Assembly (NCBI GenBank): GCA_023389425.1
Contig: JAEWEK010000324.1
Coordinates: 1-19,585 of the forward strand
DNA from: Pseudomonadota bacterium
Lineage (GTDB): Bacteria; Pseudomonadota; Gammaproteobacteria; Burkholderiales; Burkholderiaceae_D
Length of the DNA: 19,585 nt
Reading direction: 5' to 3'
This document shows positions 1-9,081 of this stretch, one piece after another. Each line of letters starts with the position of its first letter. Position 1 is the first letter of the stretch. Made by a program: the position numbers and the translations under genes. The notes under the pieces are model-generated. The model searched no databases and was not told the origin of the DNA. It worked only from the letters and a program-made list of their open reading frames with translations.

Positions 1-308
1 CCGAGGGCTTGCTCGATCTCGTCGGCGTCCTCGTCGTCGCGCCCGAACACCAGCATGGTGGTCGAGTCGATCTCGTGGACCAGGGGCTGCAGGCAACGCT
101 GGCACACCAGGTGCACCGTACCGGCCACCGACAGCGTCAGCGACGGATAGCCTTCCGGCGTGGAACCGCCCTGGATCGACCAGCGCATCTCGCCGGACGG
201 GTCGGCACAGTCGGCCACCAGCCGGGTCATTTCAGCGACAGGAGTGACTCCTTCGCGGTAGCCGTTGTTTCGACAAAATTCGAAAGCGTCGATGACAAAA
301 GCGCTCAT
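1..308 (-). CDS. yceD: YceD (DUF177) large-subunit rRNA accumulation protein, N-terminal part
   Basis: The reverse strand from 308 encodes about 102 residues beginning MSAFVIDAFEFCRNNGYREG and running off the left edge, so only the N-terminal part is present. The segment TVHLVCQRCLQPLVHEID carries the CxxC pair and surroundings typical of DUF177/YceD, which is linked to accumulation of 23S rRNA and usually sits just upstream of rpmF (ribosomal protein L32), plsX and fab genes. Those genes would lie to the left, outside the window. The gene diverges from maf, the usual betaproteobacterial arrangement. No strong Shine-Dalgarno precedes the ATG, but a good sigma-70-like promoter lies 29 to 58 bases upstream of the start. 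The family assignment is firm; the exact molecular role of YceD is less settled. Confidence 0.9.
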   Translation of the reverse strand, partial: MSAFVIDAFEFCRNNGYREGVTPVAEMTRLVADCADPSGEMRWSIQGGSTPEGYPSLTLSVAGTVHLVCQRCLQPLVHEIDSTTMLVFGRDDEDADEIEQAL

Positions 309-336
309 TAGAGAAATTGGACCCGGAAAACCTGCG

Positions 337-366
337 ATAATAACAGGCTTATCCCCGTGGAGTCAA
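337..366 (-). promoter_or_regulatory. Putative sigma-70 promoter of yceD (extended -10)
   Basis: Read on the minus strand, TTGACT (366-361) and TATTAT (342-337) are separated by 18 bases, and a TG one base upstream of the -10 gives an extended -10 element. The predicted transcription start is about 20 bases before the yceD ATG. I infer that it drives yceD-rpmF. I found no comparably clear promoter for the divergent maf gene in the same gap. Confidence 0.6.
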
Positions 367-492
367 AGACTTGCGCGATTTTTTGGCGCAGGGCAAACGA
401 TGATGCAACAAGCTTAAGCGATTCATCGGATTTGCTTCACGGAAAGCCCTATCTATTTGTTTTTCTTCTAAATACTCCTCAGAGCGCGCGAC

Positions 493-1107
493 ATGATAGC
501 AAGTTCCCCCGCCCCACGCCTGATCCTTGCATCGAGTTCGGCGTACCGGCGCGAACTGCTGGGGCGCCTGCGCCTGCCCTTCGAGGCGATCGCGCCGGAC
601 ATCGACGAGACCCCGCAGGCCGGCGAAACGCCGACCGCCACCGCGCTGCGCCTGGCGCGGGCCAAGGCACAGGCGGTGGCGGCGCGGGCGCCAGGCGCGC
701 TGGTGATCGGCTCGGACCAGGTCGCCACGCTGGACGGCGGGCAAATCGGCAAACCGGGCAGCCATGCGGCGGCGCTGGCCCAGCTGCAGAAAATGCGCGG
801 ACGCGAGGTGGTGTTCCATACGGCCCTGTGCCTGTGGGACGGGCGCGCGGCCGATCCGGACGCGGCGGCGCAGATCGAGGACGTGCGGGTCACGGTGGCC
901 TTCCGCGACTTGCCGGATGCCGAACTGGACGCCTACCTGCGGATCGAACAGCCCTACGATTGCGCCGGCAGCGCCAAAAATGAAGGACTGGGCATTGCGC
1001 TGCTGGAGCGGATCGACAACAACGATCCGACGGCGCTGACCGGCCTGCCCCTGATCGCGCTGACGTCGATGCTGCGGCGCGCGGGCGTCGCTTTCTTTAA
1101 TTCCTGA
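493..1107 (+). CDS. yceF: Maf-family nucleotide pyrophosphatase, YceF type
   Basis: The 204-residue product has the full Maf signature. SSSAYRREL (residues 14-22) is the nucleotide-binding loop, IDE (37-39) follows, and GSDQ (about 73-76) holds the catalytic aspartate. CAGSAKNEGLG and DPTALTGLPLI near the C-terminus are typical of the YceF (Maf-2) branch. E. coli YceF hydrolyses 7-methyl-GTP to the monophosphate plus pyrophosphate and is thought to clear modified nucleotides in the cytoplasm. The length matches the family (about 195-205). The chosen ATG gives the conserved APRLILASSS start. The stop lies 9 bases before the following methyltransferase gene, so the two are probably co-transcribed. 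The divergent yceD neighbour supports YceF rather than the septum-linked Maf-1. The 7-methyl-GTP substrate is inferred from the subfamily. Confidence 0.92.
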   Translation: MIASSPAPRLILASSSAYRRELLGRLRLPFEAIAPDIDETPQAGETPTATALRLARAKAQAVAARAPGALVIGSDQVATLDGGQIGKPGSHAAALAQLQKMRGREVVFHTALCLWDGRAADPDAAAQIEDVRVTVAFRDLPDAELDAYLRIEQPYDCAGSAKNEGLGIALLERIDNNDPTALTGLPLIALTSMLRRAGVAFFNS

Positions 1108-1116
1108 TTTGACCGA

Positions 1117-1866
1117 ATGACTGGCACCCTCTACCTGATCCCCAACACCCTCGGCCCCACGGCCGCGGACACCGACGCCCTGTCCCACATCCTGCCGGAA
1201 CAGGTCCAGGCGCTCACCTCGCGCCTCGATTACTTCGTGGCGGAAAACGCGAAGACCGCGCGCGCCTTCCTGAAACTGGTGGCCATCAAACATCCGCTGG
1301 CCAGGGCGCTGCAGGAAATCGAGATCGCCGAACTGAACGTGAACACGCCGGCGCAGGCGCTGGCCGCCCTGCTGCAGCCGCTGCTGGCCGGGCGCGACGC
1401 GGGGCTGGTCTCGGAAGCGGGCGTGCCGGCGGTGGCCGATCCGGGTGCCGACCTGGTGCGCCTGGCACACCAGCATGGCATCACGGTGCGGCCGCTGGTG
1501 GGGCCTTCATCGCTGCTGCTGGCGGTGATGGCGAGCGGGCTGAACGGACAGAGTTTCGCCTTCAATGGCTACCTGCCGACCGACGCCGAGCAGCGCGGCA
1601 AGCGGATCAGGGAGCTGGAACAGCGCTCGCGCAAGGAAAAGCAGACGCAGCTGTTCATCGAGACGCCCTACCGCAACGCGGCGATGCTGGATGCGCTGGT
1701 GAGCAACTGCCAGCCGGGAACGCTGGTGTGCGTGGCGACCGACCTGTCGCTGCCGAGCGAAACCGTGCGGACGCTGACGGCGGCCAAATGGAAGACGGCG
1801 CTGGCGGGCGGCAAGGGGCCGGATTTTCACAAGAAGCCGACGGTGTTCTTGCTGCTGGGGCAGTAG
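1117..1866 (+). CDS. SAM-dependent methyltransferase, COG0313 (RsmI-related) family
   Basis: The 249-residue protein belongs to the tetrapyrrole-methylase fold. It starts GTLYLIPNTLG, has YFVAENAKTAR (39-49) where RsmI has its AEDTR segment, the glycine-rich GLVSEAGVPAVADPGADLV (96-114) and a PLVGPSSLLLAVMASGL stretch. Canonical RsmI 2'-O-methylates C1402 of 16S rRNA. This protein is shorter, with an ENAKTAR rather than EDTR motif, so it is better called a paralogous branch of unknown substrate that often lies beside maf in betaproteobacteria. It starts 9 bases after the maf stop and is probably in the same transcript. A palindromic repeat just past the stop may end transcription. The family call is sure; the substrate is unknown. 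Confidence 0.85.
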   Translation: MTGTLYLIPNTLGPTAADTDALSHILPEQVQALTSRLDYFVAENAKTARAFLKLVAIKHPLARALQEIEIAELNVNTPAQALAALLQPLLAGRDAGLVSEAGVPAVADPGADLVRLAHQHGITVRPLVGPSSLLLAVMASGLNGQSFAFNGYLPTDAEQRGKRIRELEQRSRKEKQTQLFIETPYRNAAMLDALVSNCQPGTLVCVATDLSLPSETVRTLTAAKWKTALAGGKGPDFHKKPTVFLLLGQ

Positions 1867-1876
1867 GCGCGCCAGC

Positions 1877-1913
1877 GAAATGGGGTTCCCGCCTGCGCGG
1901 GAACGACGTTCTG
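1877..1913. repeat. REP-like palindromic repeat, copy A
   Basis: GTTCCCGC (1885-1892), loop CTGC and GCGGGAAC (1897-1904) form an 8-bp perfect stem, flanked by AAATGGG on the left and GACGTTCT on the right. The same unit recurs near 10310 and 10385, and a variant near 13216. It lies between convergent genes and could act as a bidirectional terminator, though no T-tract follows. Confidence 0.8.
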
Positions 1914-1917
1914 GACT

Positions 1918-3189
1918 TTAGTGGACTTCGTACGCGAGGCCCTGCACCCAGTCGAAGGCCGCCAGCTCGATATCGCGCACCTCCTTGGCGCTCAGCCCCA
2001 GCTTCCTGATCAGTGAAGCGAAGGCCCGGCCGCATTCGGCGTTCTCCAGCATCTCCACCACTTTCAGCATGGTGCCGAACTCGCCTTCGCGGTGCAGCAG
2101 TGCGGCGCGCACCTCGTCCGCGACCTCCACCCGGTTGAGAATGTCTTCCATGGGCACCGCGAACAGGGCGTCGGCCAGCGACATGATGCCGACCGTGAAT
2201 GCGCGGTCGGCGCTGTCGGCGTCGATCGGCCACAGGCGGCGCGTCATCAGCTCGAGCAGCTTGCCGCGCGTGGTCGCCATCTGCAGCAGCGGCGAATTGA
2301 GCTCGACCCGGCCGCCCGGCGAGGCGTACAGCAGGATCTGCAGCCAGCGCTGCAGCTGCGCCCGCCCCAGCCCCGTGAGCGCGTTCGACACCGACTCGAT
2401 CCGGTGGCCCGGCCCGGCGGCCCGGCTGTTCACCAGCCGCAGCAGATTCAGGCTGATCAGCGCGTCGCGCTTGACCGCCGTTTCGATCGCGCGGTCGTCC
2501 GCCTTCGAGTTGATCAGGTCCAGCAGGTGCAGCACCACCAGCTCGGAGGGCGCGATGGCCTTGCCCGACAGAATGGCCGGACGCGCGAAGTAATAGCCCT
2601 GGAAATAGTCGAAGCCCAGTTCCAGGCAGCGATGGAATTCCTCCAGCGTCTCGACTTTTTCAGCGAGCAATTTCTTGGTCGAACCCTTGAACGCGGCGGT
2701 GACATCGGCCAGGCGCTCCGGGGCGATGCCCTGCAGGTCGATCTTGACCACGTCCACCAGGTCGACCAGTTGCTGGACGTCGGCCGAGCAGGCCACCACA
2801 TCGTCCAGCGCGAACTTGAAACCGAGCTGCTTGAGCTCGGCGACGCGGGCGCGCAACTGTTCGGTCGGCTTGACGGTTTCGAGGATTTCGAGGATAACTT
2901 TATGGGGTGGCAGGAAGCGCACGAAGTCGCTCATCAGCACGTCTTCGTCGGCATTCACGAAGGCAAGCTGGTCGCCGACCACCTGTTCCATGCCCAGCTG
3001 CGAGGCGTGCGAGATCACGGCCGCGGTGGCGGCCGCGCCGGTGGTCATCTGCGCGTCGTCATGCTCGCCCGCGGCGCGAAACAGCAGTTCGAATGCCACC
3101 AGGTGCTGATCGCGGCCGAGGATGGGTTGGCGCGCAAGGAAAAATTCGTCGGCGGGCAGCGACTTCGCTACCGCGGCTTCGGCATGCAT
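1918..3189 (-). CDS. EAL-like plus HDOD domain signalling protein (COG3434)
   Basis: The 423-residue protein has an N-terminal EAL-type domain (about 16-205) and a C-terminal HDOD domain (about 210-400). The EAL half shows FFLARQPILGRDQHLVAFEL, LEILETV, KIDLQG (149-154), LAEKVET and FDYFQGYYF. The signature is FELLFRA instead of xxEALLR, and the catalytic DDFG is DDVV (129-132). It is therefore probably unable to hydrolyse cyclic-di-GMP and may bind ligand or partners instead. The HDOD part contains SLNLLRLVNSRA and LTGLGRAQLQRWLQILLY, typical of HD-related output domains without phosphohydrolase residues. Relatives with this layout (YuxH, Vibrio CdgJ) affect motility or biofilm. It appears monocistronic, 125 bases downstream of rlmJ. 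The architecture is secure; its pathway here is unknown. Confidence 0.88.
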   Translation of the reverse strand: MHAEAAVAKSLPADEFFLARQPILGRDQHLVAFELLFRAAGEHDDAQMTTGAAATAAVISHASQLGMEQVVGDQLAFVNADEDVLMSDFVRFLPPHKVILEILETVKPTEQLRARVAELKQLGFKFALDDVVACSADVQQLVDLVDVVKIDLQGIAPERLADVTAAFKGSTKKLLAEKVETLEEFHRCLELGFDYFQGYYFARPAILSGKAIAPSELVVLHLLDLINSKADDRAIETAVKRDALISLNLLRLVNSRAAGPGHRIESVSNALTGLGRAQLQRWLQILLYASPGGRVELNSPLLQMATTRGKLLELMTRRLWPIDADSADRAFTVGIMSLADALFAVPMEDILNRVEVADEVRAALLHREGEFGTMLKVVEMLENAECGRAFASLIRKLGLSAKEVRDIELAAFDWVQGLAYEVH

Positions 3190-3262
3190 TATCTAAGGCT
3201 CCGGGAAACATTGCGACGCCGGAAGGTCGCGCGGACCGAACCTTAGCTCGGCTCCAACAGCG

Positions 3263-3306
3263 AATATACTACAAAAATCACCAACCTTAGCATTTCGACA
3301 TCGAAA
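3263..3306 (-). promoter_or_regulatory. Putative upstream control region of the EAL/HDOD gene
   Basis: The gap between rlmJ and the EAL/HDOD gene is AT-rich for this genome. On the minus strand it holds a palindrome, TTTCGA (3293-3298), CA, TCGAAA (3301-3306), and about 24 bases downstream a TATATT -10-like hexamer (3268-3263). No convincing -35 is present. The palindrome could be an operator, or a remnant hairpin behind rlmJ; it lacks a T-tract. Weak call. Confidence 0.3.
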
Positions 3307-3314
3307 CGAATGCC

Positions 3315-4475
3315 CTAGCCGCGGCGACCGTTGCGCGGATTACGCACCGGCGGGCGATCCGATCCGTCGCGGCCAGCGCCCTGCGGCCCCGAACGGGGCT
3401 TGGCGCTACGTTCCTGCGCAGCGGCAGGGCGGCGCGGCTGGCCTTCGCGGCCGCCTTCCGCCGTGCCGCGCTCTTCGCCGAACTTCTGGCCCGGCAGGCG
3501 CAGGCTGCCCCCGCCCGACAGCGGGCTGGCGCGGCGCGCGTTGCCGACCGGCTGGCGCGGCTGGGCGCCGGTGCGCGACACGGCGGCGCCCGTCACCTGG
3601 GTGCCCTTTTCGATGGTAAAGGTCGCCGCCGCATCCCGGCCCAGCACGCGCACCAGGTAAGGCATCACCTGGCGCAGCATCGGTTCCAGCGTGTACGGCG
3701 GATTCAGCAGGAACATGCCGCTGGTGTGCAGGCCTACGCCATCCGGCGTCGGGGTCGACACGGTCAGCGTGACGTTGAGCCATTCCTTGGCCGGCAGGCG
3801 CTTGAGCTTGTCGGCGAACTGGCGCGATTCCATGCGCTGCAGCACCGGATACCACACCGCATACGTGCCCGAGGGGAAACGGCCGAGCGCCTCGTCCAGC
3901 GCTTCCTTGACGCGGCGGTAGTCGTCCTTGACCTCGTACGGCGGATCGATCAGCACCAGCGCGCGGCGCGACGGCGGCGGCAGCAGCGCCTTCAGGCTCA
4001 GGAAGCCGTCGCCGCGCTCGATCATCACGCGGCGGCCGCGGGCGCGCTCGCCCTGCTCCGCCTTGTGCGCTTCCAGCTTGCGGAAATTTTCGGACAGCAC
4101 CTTGTTATCGGCCGGGTGCAGCTCGAACAGGCGCAGGCGGTCTTCCGCGCGCGTCATCTGCTCGGCGACGTAGGGCGAGCCCGGGTAGTAGCGCAGCTTG
4201 CCGCTCGGGTTCATCGCACGCACCACGTCGACGTAATCGGCCAGCGCCGGCGGCAAGTCGCGGCACTCCCACAGCGGCGCGATGCCCGACTCGAACTCGG
4301 CGTTCTTGGACGCATAATTGCTGTCGAGCGCGTACACCCCGGCGCCCGAGTGGGTGTCGATATAGGTGTAGGCCGTGTCCTTCTGGTTCATGTACTTGTG
4401 CAATTGCACCTGCACGAAGTGCTTGAGGACGTCGGCGTGATTGCCGGCATGGAAGGCGTGGCGATAGCTGAGCAT
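3315..4475 (-). CDS. rlmJ: 23S rRNA (adenine-2030-N6)-methyltransferase RlmJ with long C-terminal tail
   Basis: From the ATG at 4475 the product starts MLSYRHAFHAGNHADVLKH, the exact family start; an ATG 27 bases upstream would add nine unconserved residues. RlmJ makes m6A2030 in the large-subunit rRNA. The DTHSGAGVY segment (40-48) and the DPPY catalytic motif (177-180) are visible, and YPVL, TSGMFLLNPP and LPAKEW are also family-like. The conserved fold ends near residue 290. Residues about 300-386 are a glycine-, arginine- and proline-rich low-complexity tail, making 386 residues against about 280 in E. coli. The tail could add RNA contact, but that is inference. The gene lies 124 bases downstream of aceA, beyond its terminator, so it probably has its own promoter. 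Confidence 0.93.
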   Translation of the reverse strand: MLSYRHAFHAGNHADVLKHFVQVQLHKYMNQKDTAYTYIDTHSGAGVYALDSNYASKNAEFESGIAPLWECRDLPPALADYVDVVRAMNPSGKLRYYPGSPYVAEQMTRAEDRLRLFELHPADNKVLSENFRKLEAHKAEQGERARGRRVMIERGDGFLSLKALLPPPSRRALVLIDPPYEVKDDYRRVKEALDEALGRFPSGTYAVWYPVLQRMESRQFADKLKRLPAKEWLNVTLTVSTPTPDGVGLHTSGMFLLNPPYTLEPMLRQVMPYLVRVLGRDAAATFTIEKGTQVTGAAVSRTGAQPRQPVGNARRASPLSGGGSLRLPGQKFGEERGTAEGGREGQPRRPAAAQERSAKPRSGPQGAGRDGSDRPPVRNPRNGRRG

Positions 4476-4539
4476 GGTGTTTCCCTTGGCGTAACCACGC
4501 ATTATCGCGCAGAATGCCCGCCCGCCCCAAACCCGGGCG

Positions 4540-4575
4540 AAAAAACGCCGCAGGGAGCATCAAGCCCCTGCGGCG
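4540..4575 (-). terminator. Rho-independent terminator of aceA
   Basis: On the minus strand, 25 bases past the aceA stop, CGCCGCAGGG (4575-4566) pairs perfectly with CCCTGCGGCG (4555-4546) around a 10-base loop. Six T residues (4545-4540) follow immediately. This is the clearest intrinsic terminator in the window and separates aceA from rlmJ. Confidence 0.92.
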
Positions 4576-4599
4576 AGCACCACGAGCCGAAGCGGACGG

Positions 4600-5895
<1,296 letters not shown>

Positions 5896-5959
5896 GATTA
5901 ATCTCCTGAAGGGATGGTGAGTCGAAAAAAACCGGATCCGTTACTGGAAATGATAGGCC

Positions 5960-5978
5960 GATTGTGCGCAGCACAATC
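5960..5978 (-). promoter_or_regulatory. Candidate operator upstream of aceA
   Basis: GATTGTGC (5960-5967), three bases GCA and GCACAATC (5971-5978) form a perfect 8+8 inverted repeat. Immediately upstream on the minus strand lies TTATATAA (5990-5983), a possible -10, which would place the palindrome at the transcription start, a position suited to a repressor. The -35 is not convincing. The size and symmetry fit a dimeric helix-turn-helix regulator; I do not recognise which one. Confidence 0.55.
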
Positions 5979-6350
5979 ACTCTTATATAAGACAGCGAAT
6001 TAAATTTTTATCTTTTAAAAACAGATATTTGCGATCGCTATTCCGGGATGCGGAACGCGGTTTCTTCCAACGGAAGGCGGCGGCCGCGCTTTTTCGCCGC
6101 GTTTTTCGCAATGCGCAATCGGTCATTCGCCATCCGAAAAATGCCGGGCTCGTGGCAAATGCCAGGGCTTTCCGTCCAAGGGGAATTGACGTTGAGCAAG
6201 AACCCGGCGTTTCTCAAAAATATTAACTATCGGTTTCTCGCGCACGATTGGTTTCCAAATGGAATGCTATTTTGAAAAAAGTTATATTGTCGTCACGCCA
6301 ATGCTCAGCGGCGAAAATCATTAATAACTTTGCAACCAAAGAGGAACGAC
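5979..6350. other. AT-rich intergenic region between aceA and the first PEP-CTERM gene
   Basis: This 372-base stretch holds no supported gene. The part next to aceA (5979-6030) and the part before the PEP-CTERM gene (about 6240-6345) are markedly AT-rich compared with the rest of the window and probably contain divergent promoters. Two overlapping open frames of 65 and 75 codons in the middle lack a ribosome binding site and any protein-like composition. A TGGCA, AA, TGCCA mini-palindrome lies at 6153-6164, and two near-copies of a CCGCG-T-rich-CGC motif lie around 6086-6110. None is strong enough to name. Confidence 0.5.
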
Positions 6351-6959
6351 ATGCGTAAAAAATTACTACAAATGGCCGCGGTCACGGCGCTGCTCGCAGC
6401 AGCGTCCGGCGCGGCAAGCGCGGGGGCCGTTACATATCAGGGCGTGACTTTTACCGCCACCCGCACCGCCAACCAGCTGATGCTCCAGATCGACGCGGGC
6501 AGCCCCAGCGGCAACTGGTCGACGGCCACGTCGATCGGCGCCCTGCTCGTCGACAGCATCGGCACCCTGGCGGGCGTGTCGTTCACCTCGAATGTGGCCG
6601 GCCTGGCAGCCTGGACCTTGAATGGCAACAATATCAACAACAATGGTTGCACCGGCGGAAGTCAGCCGACCTCGCAGGTTTGCATCGGGGGCAATCTGGT
6701 CACGCTGGCCAACAATATGCTCCTGACTTACACCTTTGCCGGGACCACTTTCGACCTGAGCTCGCCGGAAGTGAAGCTGAACTTCTATGATTCGACAGGC
6801 AAGCGCGTCGGCAGCCAGTTCAATACCGTCCTGACGGCCGACCTGGTGACGCCGAACGAGCCGCCGCCAAGCAATGTGCCGGAACCGGCCTCGCTAGCCC
6901 TGCTGGGCGGGGGTGCCCTGATGGCTGCCCTGGCCCGCCGCCGCGCGCGCAAGGGCTGA
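6351..6959 (+). CDS. PEP-CTERM sorting-domain protein, paralogue 1
   Basis: The 202-residue product has an N-terminal signal peptide (MRKKLLQMAAVTALLAAASG, cleavage near ASAGA) and a C-terminal sorting signal: VPEP, a hydrophobic segment SLALLGGGALMAAL, then ARRRARKG. This tripartite tail is the PEP-CTERM signal processed by an exosortase in EPS-producing Gram-negative bacteria, so the mature protein is probably exported and surface-associated. No exosortase gene is in the window. The body is beta-rich and opens with VTYQGVTFT; it has a NGCTGG...C segment with two cysteines. I chose the ATG at 6351, which has AGAGGA seven bases upstream, over one 21 bases earlier. The protein at 9705-10298 is homologous over its whole length. 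Function is unknown. Confidence 0.88.
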   Translation: MRKKLLQMAAVTALLAAASGAASAGAVTYQGVTFTATRTANQLMLQIDAGSPSGNWSTATSIGALLVDSIGTLAGVSFTSNVAGLAAWTLNGNNINNNGCTGGSQPTSQVCIGGNLVTLANNMLLTYTFAGTTFDLSSPEVKLNFYDSTGKRVGSQFNTVLTADLVTPNEPPPSNVPEPASLALLGGGALMAALARRRARKG

Positions 6960-6970
6960 TGGCCGCGGCA

Positions 6971-6998
6971 GCCGCTTCGTCGTGCGGGACGAAGCGGC
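6971..6998. terminator. Strong hairpin between convergent genes
   Basis: GCCGCTTCGTC (6971-6981) pairs perfectly with GACGAAGCGGC (6988-6998) around a six-base loop. It lies between the stop of the PEP-CTERM gene and the stop of the convergent TonB receptor gene. There is no T-tract on either strand, so termination would be imperfect or Rho-assisted. The position suggests a shared bidirectional terminator. Confidence 0.65.
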
Positions 6999-7005
6999 GC
7001 CGCAA

Positions 7006-9003
7006 TCAGAAGCGCGTTCGCACGCCGAACACGAAGTTACGCCCCGGCAGCGGGGAGATGTCCTTCAGCAGCGACGTGGACATGCGGATGTCTTCGTTCA
7101 GCAAGTTCTTTGCTAGCAGGAACCAGGTCACGTCCTGATTGCCGACGTGCTGGGTGTACTCGATGCGGGCGTCGAGCTGGTTGTAAGCCGGCGTCGGCGT
7201 ATGTTCCGACACGGCAAGGCGTTCCTGGCCGAAGGCGTGCGTCAGCGAGATGCCGCCGCGCCATGCATCGCGTCGATAGCCAATTTCCGTCCCGAAGCGA
7301 TCGGCCGGCTGCAGCGGCAGGCTGCCGCCACGGTCCAGGTAACCGCGCGAGCTGTCCGCGAACAGGCGCCCCGACCAGCCGGCGCCGGTCTGGTTGTAGG
7401 TCAGTTCCGCTTCCCCGCCCTGCACGTGCGCCGGGGCTTGCTGGAACAGGCGCTGGCGGTAGTCGCCGCCCGGATGTCCATCCTCGTCCAGCATCACGCT
7501 GGTGACGTTGCCGTAGATGAAATCGCTGACGTTGTTGCGGAACAGGTTGGCGCGCCAGCGCACCAGTCCGCTGGTCTTCTGCATGGTGAGCTCGATATTG
7601 CGCGAGCTTTCCTTGGCCAGATCGGGGTCGCCGATGTCGAAGGTCAGCGTGGCATCGTGCGGGCCGCCCGAATACAGCTCGTCGATGGACGGCGCGCGCT
7701 GCGCATACGACAGCGTGGCGCCCAGGCTGTAGCCTTCCATGAAGGGCCAGGCCGCGCCGAAGGAACCGGAACCGAGATTGAACTGGCGCTCCTTGTTGCC
7801 CACCGGCTGGCGCTTGACCGACTCGTAGCGCAGCCCGGCCGACAGGCGCAGCGGACCGACATTGGCTTCCTCGACCAGGAAGGTCGCGGCCGAGGTCGAA
7901 TGCGTGACCGGCACCGTGTCCGGACCGCCCGACGCGCTCAGGGCCGAGAAGTTGGTGTTTTCGGTCTGGAAGCCGAAGGTGCCGTGCAGGCCGGCGACCG
8001 GCTTGTGCTCCAGCTCGGCGCGGGTTTCCAGCGAACGGTTGGCGAACAGGGTCGCCGGATTGCCCTGCGGATCCAGCTCCGCGTGGTGGTAGTCGGTATA
8101 GCCGGCCTTCAGCTTCAGGGTCTCGAAGCCGCTGAAGGGCGCCTTGACCAGGGTGTCGACATCGTAGCGGTCCTGCTTCTGGTCGATGCGCGAGCCTTCC
8201 GCGCTCGGGATGCCGTAGTTGTTCGACAGGTGTGCCGCCGACAGGCCGACATGGCCCCAGTCCTCGATCCAGGAGCCGCCCACGCCCAGGCTCTTGCCTT
8301 CCACGTCCGAATGCGGCAGCCGGCCGGAGCCGGAACCAGGGTCGCCCAGCACGCGCTGGCCCGGGATCTTGTAATCCTGGGTGTCGCGCCAGTTGCCGTC
8401 GGCGTGCAGGGCCAGCTTGCCGACCGAACCGTCGACCGAGCCGGATACGTCCTTGCCATTGTCCACCGTGCTGTAGCGCGATTCGAGTTCGCCGCTCGGC
8501 TGCGGCGCCAGTTCGGTCGGGATGCGTTCGTTGACCACGTTCACCAGGCCGCCGATGGCGCCCGAGCCGTACAGCAGGGCCGCCGGGCCGCGCAGGATCT
8601 CGATCTGCTTCGCGGTAGCGCCCTCGGAAGCGACCGCGTGGTCGTTCGACAGGCCGGACACATCGGAGGTGGCCATGCCGTTTTCCAGCATCTTCACGCG
8701 CGAGCCTTCCATGCCGCGGATGATCGGGCGCGAGGCGGCGGCGCCGAAGGCGGACGCGGACACGCCCAGCTCGTTGGAGAGGGTCTCGCCCAGCGAGCTG
8801 CCGACCTTGTCGAGCAGTTCGTCGCCGGACAGTACCTTGGCCGGGTTCAGGATCTGGTCGCTCTCCGAACCCTTGATGGCGGAGCCGGTGACGACCACCT
8901 TCTGGATCGTCGTGTCGCCATCGTCGGACGGCGCGGCGAATGCGGGCGCGTTAAACGCAAGCAGGATGGCGCTGGCGAGCAGCGTTCTTTGGTTGTACTT
9001 CAT
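7006..9003 (-). CDS. TonB-dependent outer-membrane receptor, ZnuD/PA0781-like
   Basis: The 665-residue protein has a signal peptide ([23 protein letters not shown]), a TonB-box-like [10 protein letters not shown], and a plug domain with [56 protein letters not shown] and [21 protein letters not shown] 22-strand barrel follows, ending in a terminal phenylalanine (GVRTRF). The plug wording matches the ZnuD/PA0781 subgroup, whose studied members import zinc under Zur control. A metal substrate, zinc first, is therefore the best guess, but no long histidine-rich loop is obvious and copper or another chelate cannot be excluded. AGAGG lies upstream of the ATG. The gene starts 78 bases after a small DUF2946-like gene on the same strand, forming a probable operon. 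Confidence 0.9.
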   Translation of the reverse strand: MKYNQRTLLASAILLAFNAPAFAAPSDDGDTTIQKVVVTGSAIKGSESDQILNPAKVLSGDELLDKVGSSLGETLSNELGVSASAFGAAASRPIIRGMEGSRVKMLENGMATSDVSGLSNDHAVASEGATAKQIEILRGPAALLYGSGAIGGLVNVVNERIPTELAPQPSGELESRYSTVDNGKDVSGSVDGSVGKLALHADGNWRDTQDYKIPGQRVLGDPGSGSGRLPHSDVEGKSLGVGGSWIEDWGHVGLSAAHLSNNYGIPSAEGSRIDQKQDRYDVDTLVKAPFSGFETLKLKAGYTDYHHAELDPQGNPATLFANRSLETRAELEHKPVAGLHGTFGFQTENTNFSALSASGGPDTVPVTHSTSAATFLVEEANVGPLRLSAGLRYESVKRQPVGNKERQFNLGSGSFGAAWPFMEGYSLGATLSYAQRAPSIDELYSGGPHDATLTFDIGDPDLAKESSRNIELTMQKTSGLVRWRANLFRNNVSDFIYGNVTSVMLDEDGHPGGDYRQRLFQQAPAHVQGGEAELTYNQTGAGWSGRLFADSSRGYLDRGGSLPLQPADRFGTEIGYRRDAWRGGISLTHAFGQERLAVSEHTPTPAYNQLDARIEYTQHVGNQDVTWFLLAKNLLNEDIRMSTSLLKDISPLPGRNFVFGVRTRF

Positions 9004-9081
9004 TGGATACCTCTAGCAAACTGATAACGAGCGACACCGCCCGGCCGTCATGGCCGCGCAGTGCGGGAACAAGCAGGGTCG

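Noticed and set aside
372..390. TGCGC...GCGCA hairpin with a T-rich loop between yceD and maf
   Set aside because: Only five pairs with the T-run inside the loop rather than after the stem, so not a terminator and too weak for an operator call.
349..1476. A 375-codon minus-strand open frame antisense to maf and the methyltransferase
   Set aside because: Covers two clearly coding plus-strand genes and shows only arginine-rich shadow composition.
6029..6275. Two overlapping short open frames (65 and 75 codons) between aceA and the PEP-CTERM gene
   Set aside because: No ribosome binding site, no signal or domain, and phenylalanine/arginine-rich composition typical of chance frames.
7147..9024. 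A 625-codon plus-strand open frame antisense to the TonB receptor
   Set aside because: The minus-strand frame has a signal peptide, plug and terminal phenylalanine of a receptor; the plus-strand frame has no protein features.
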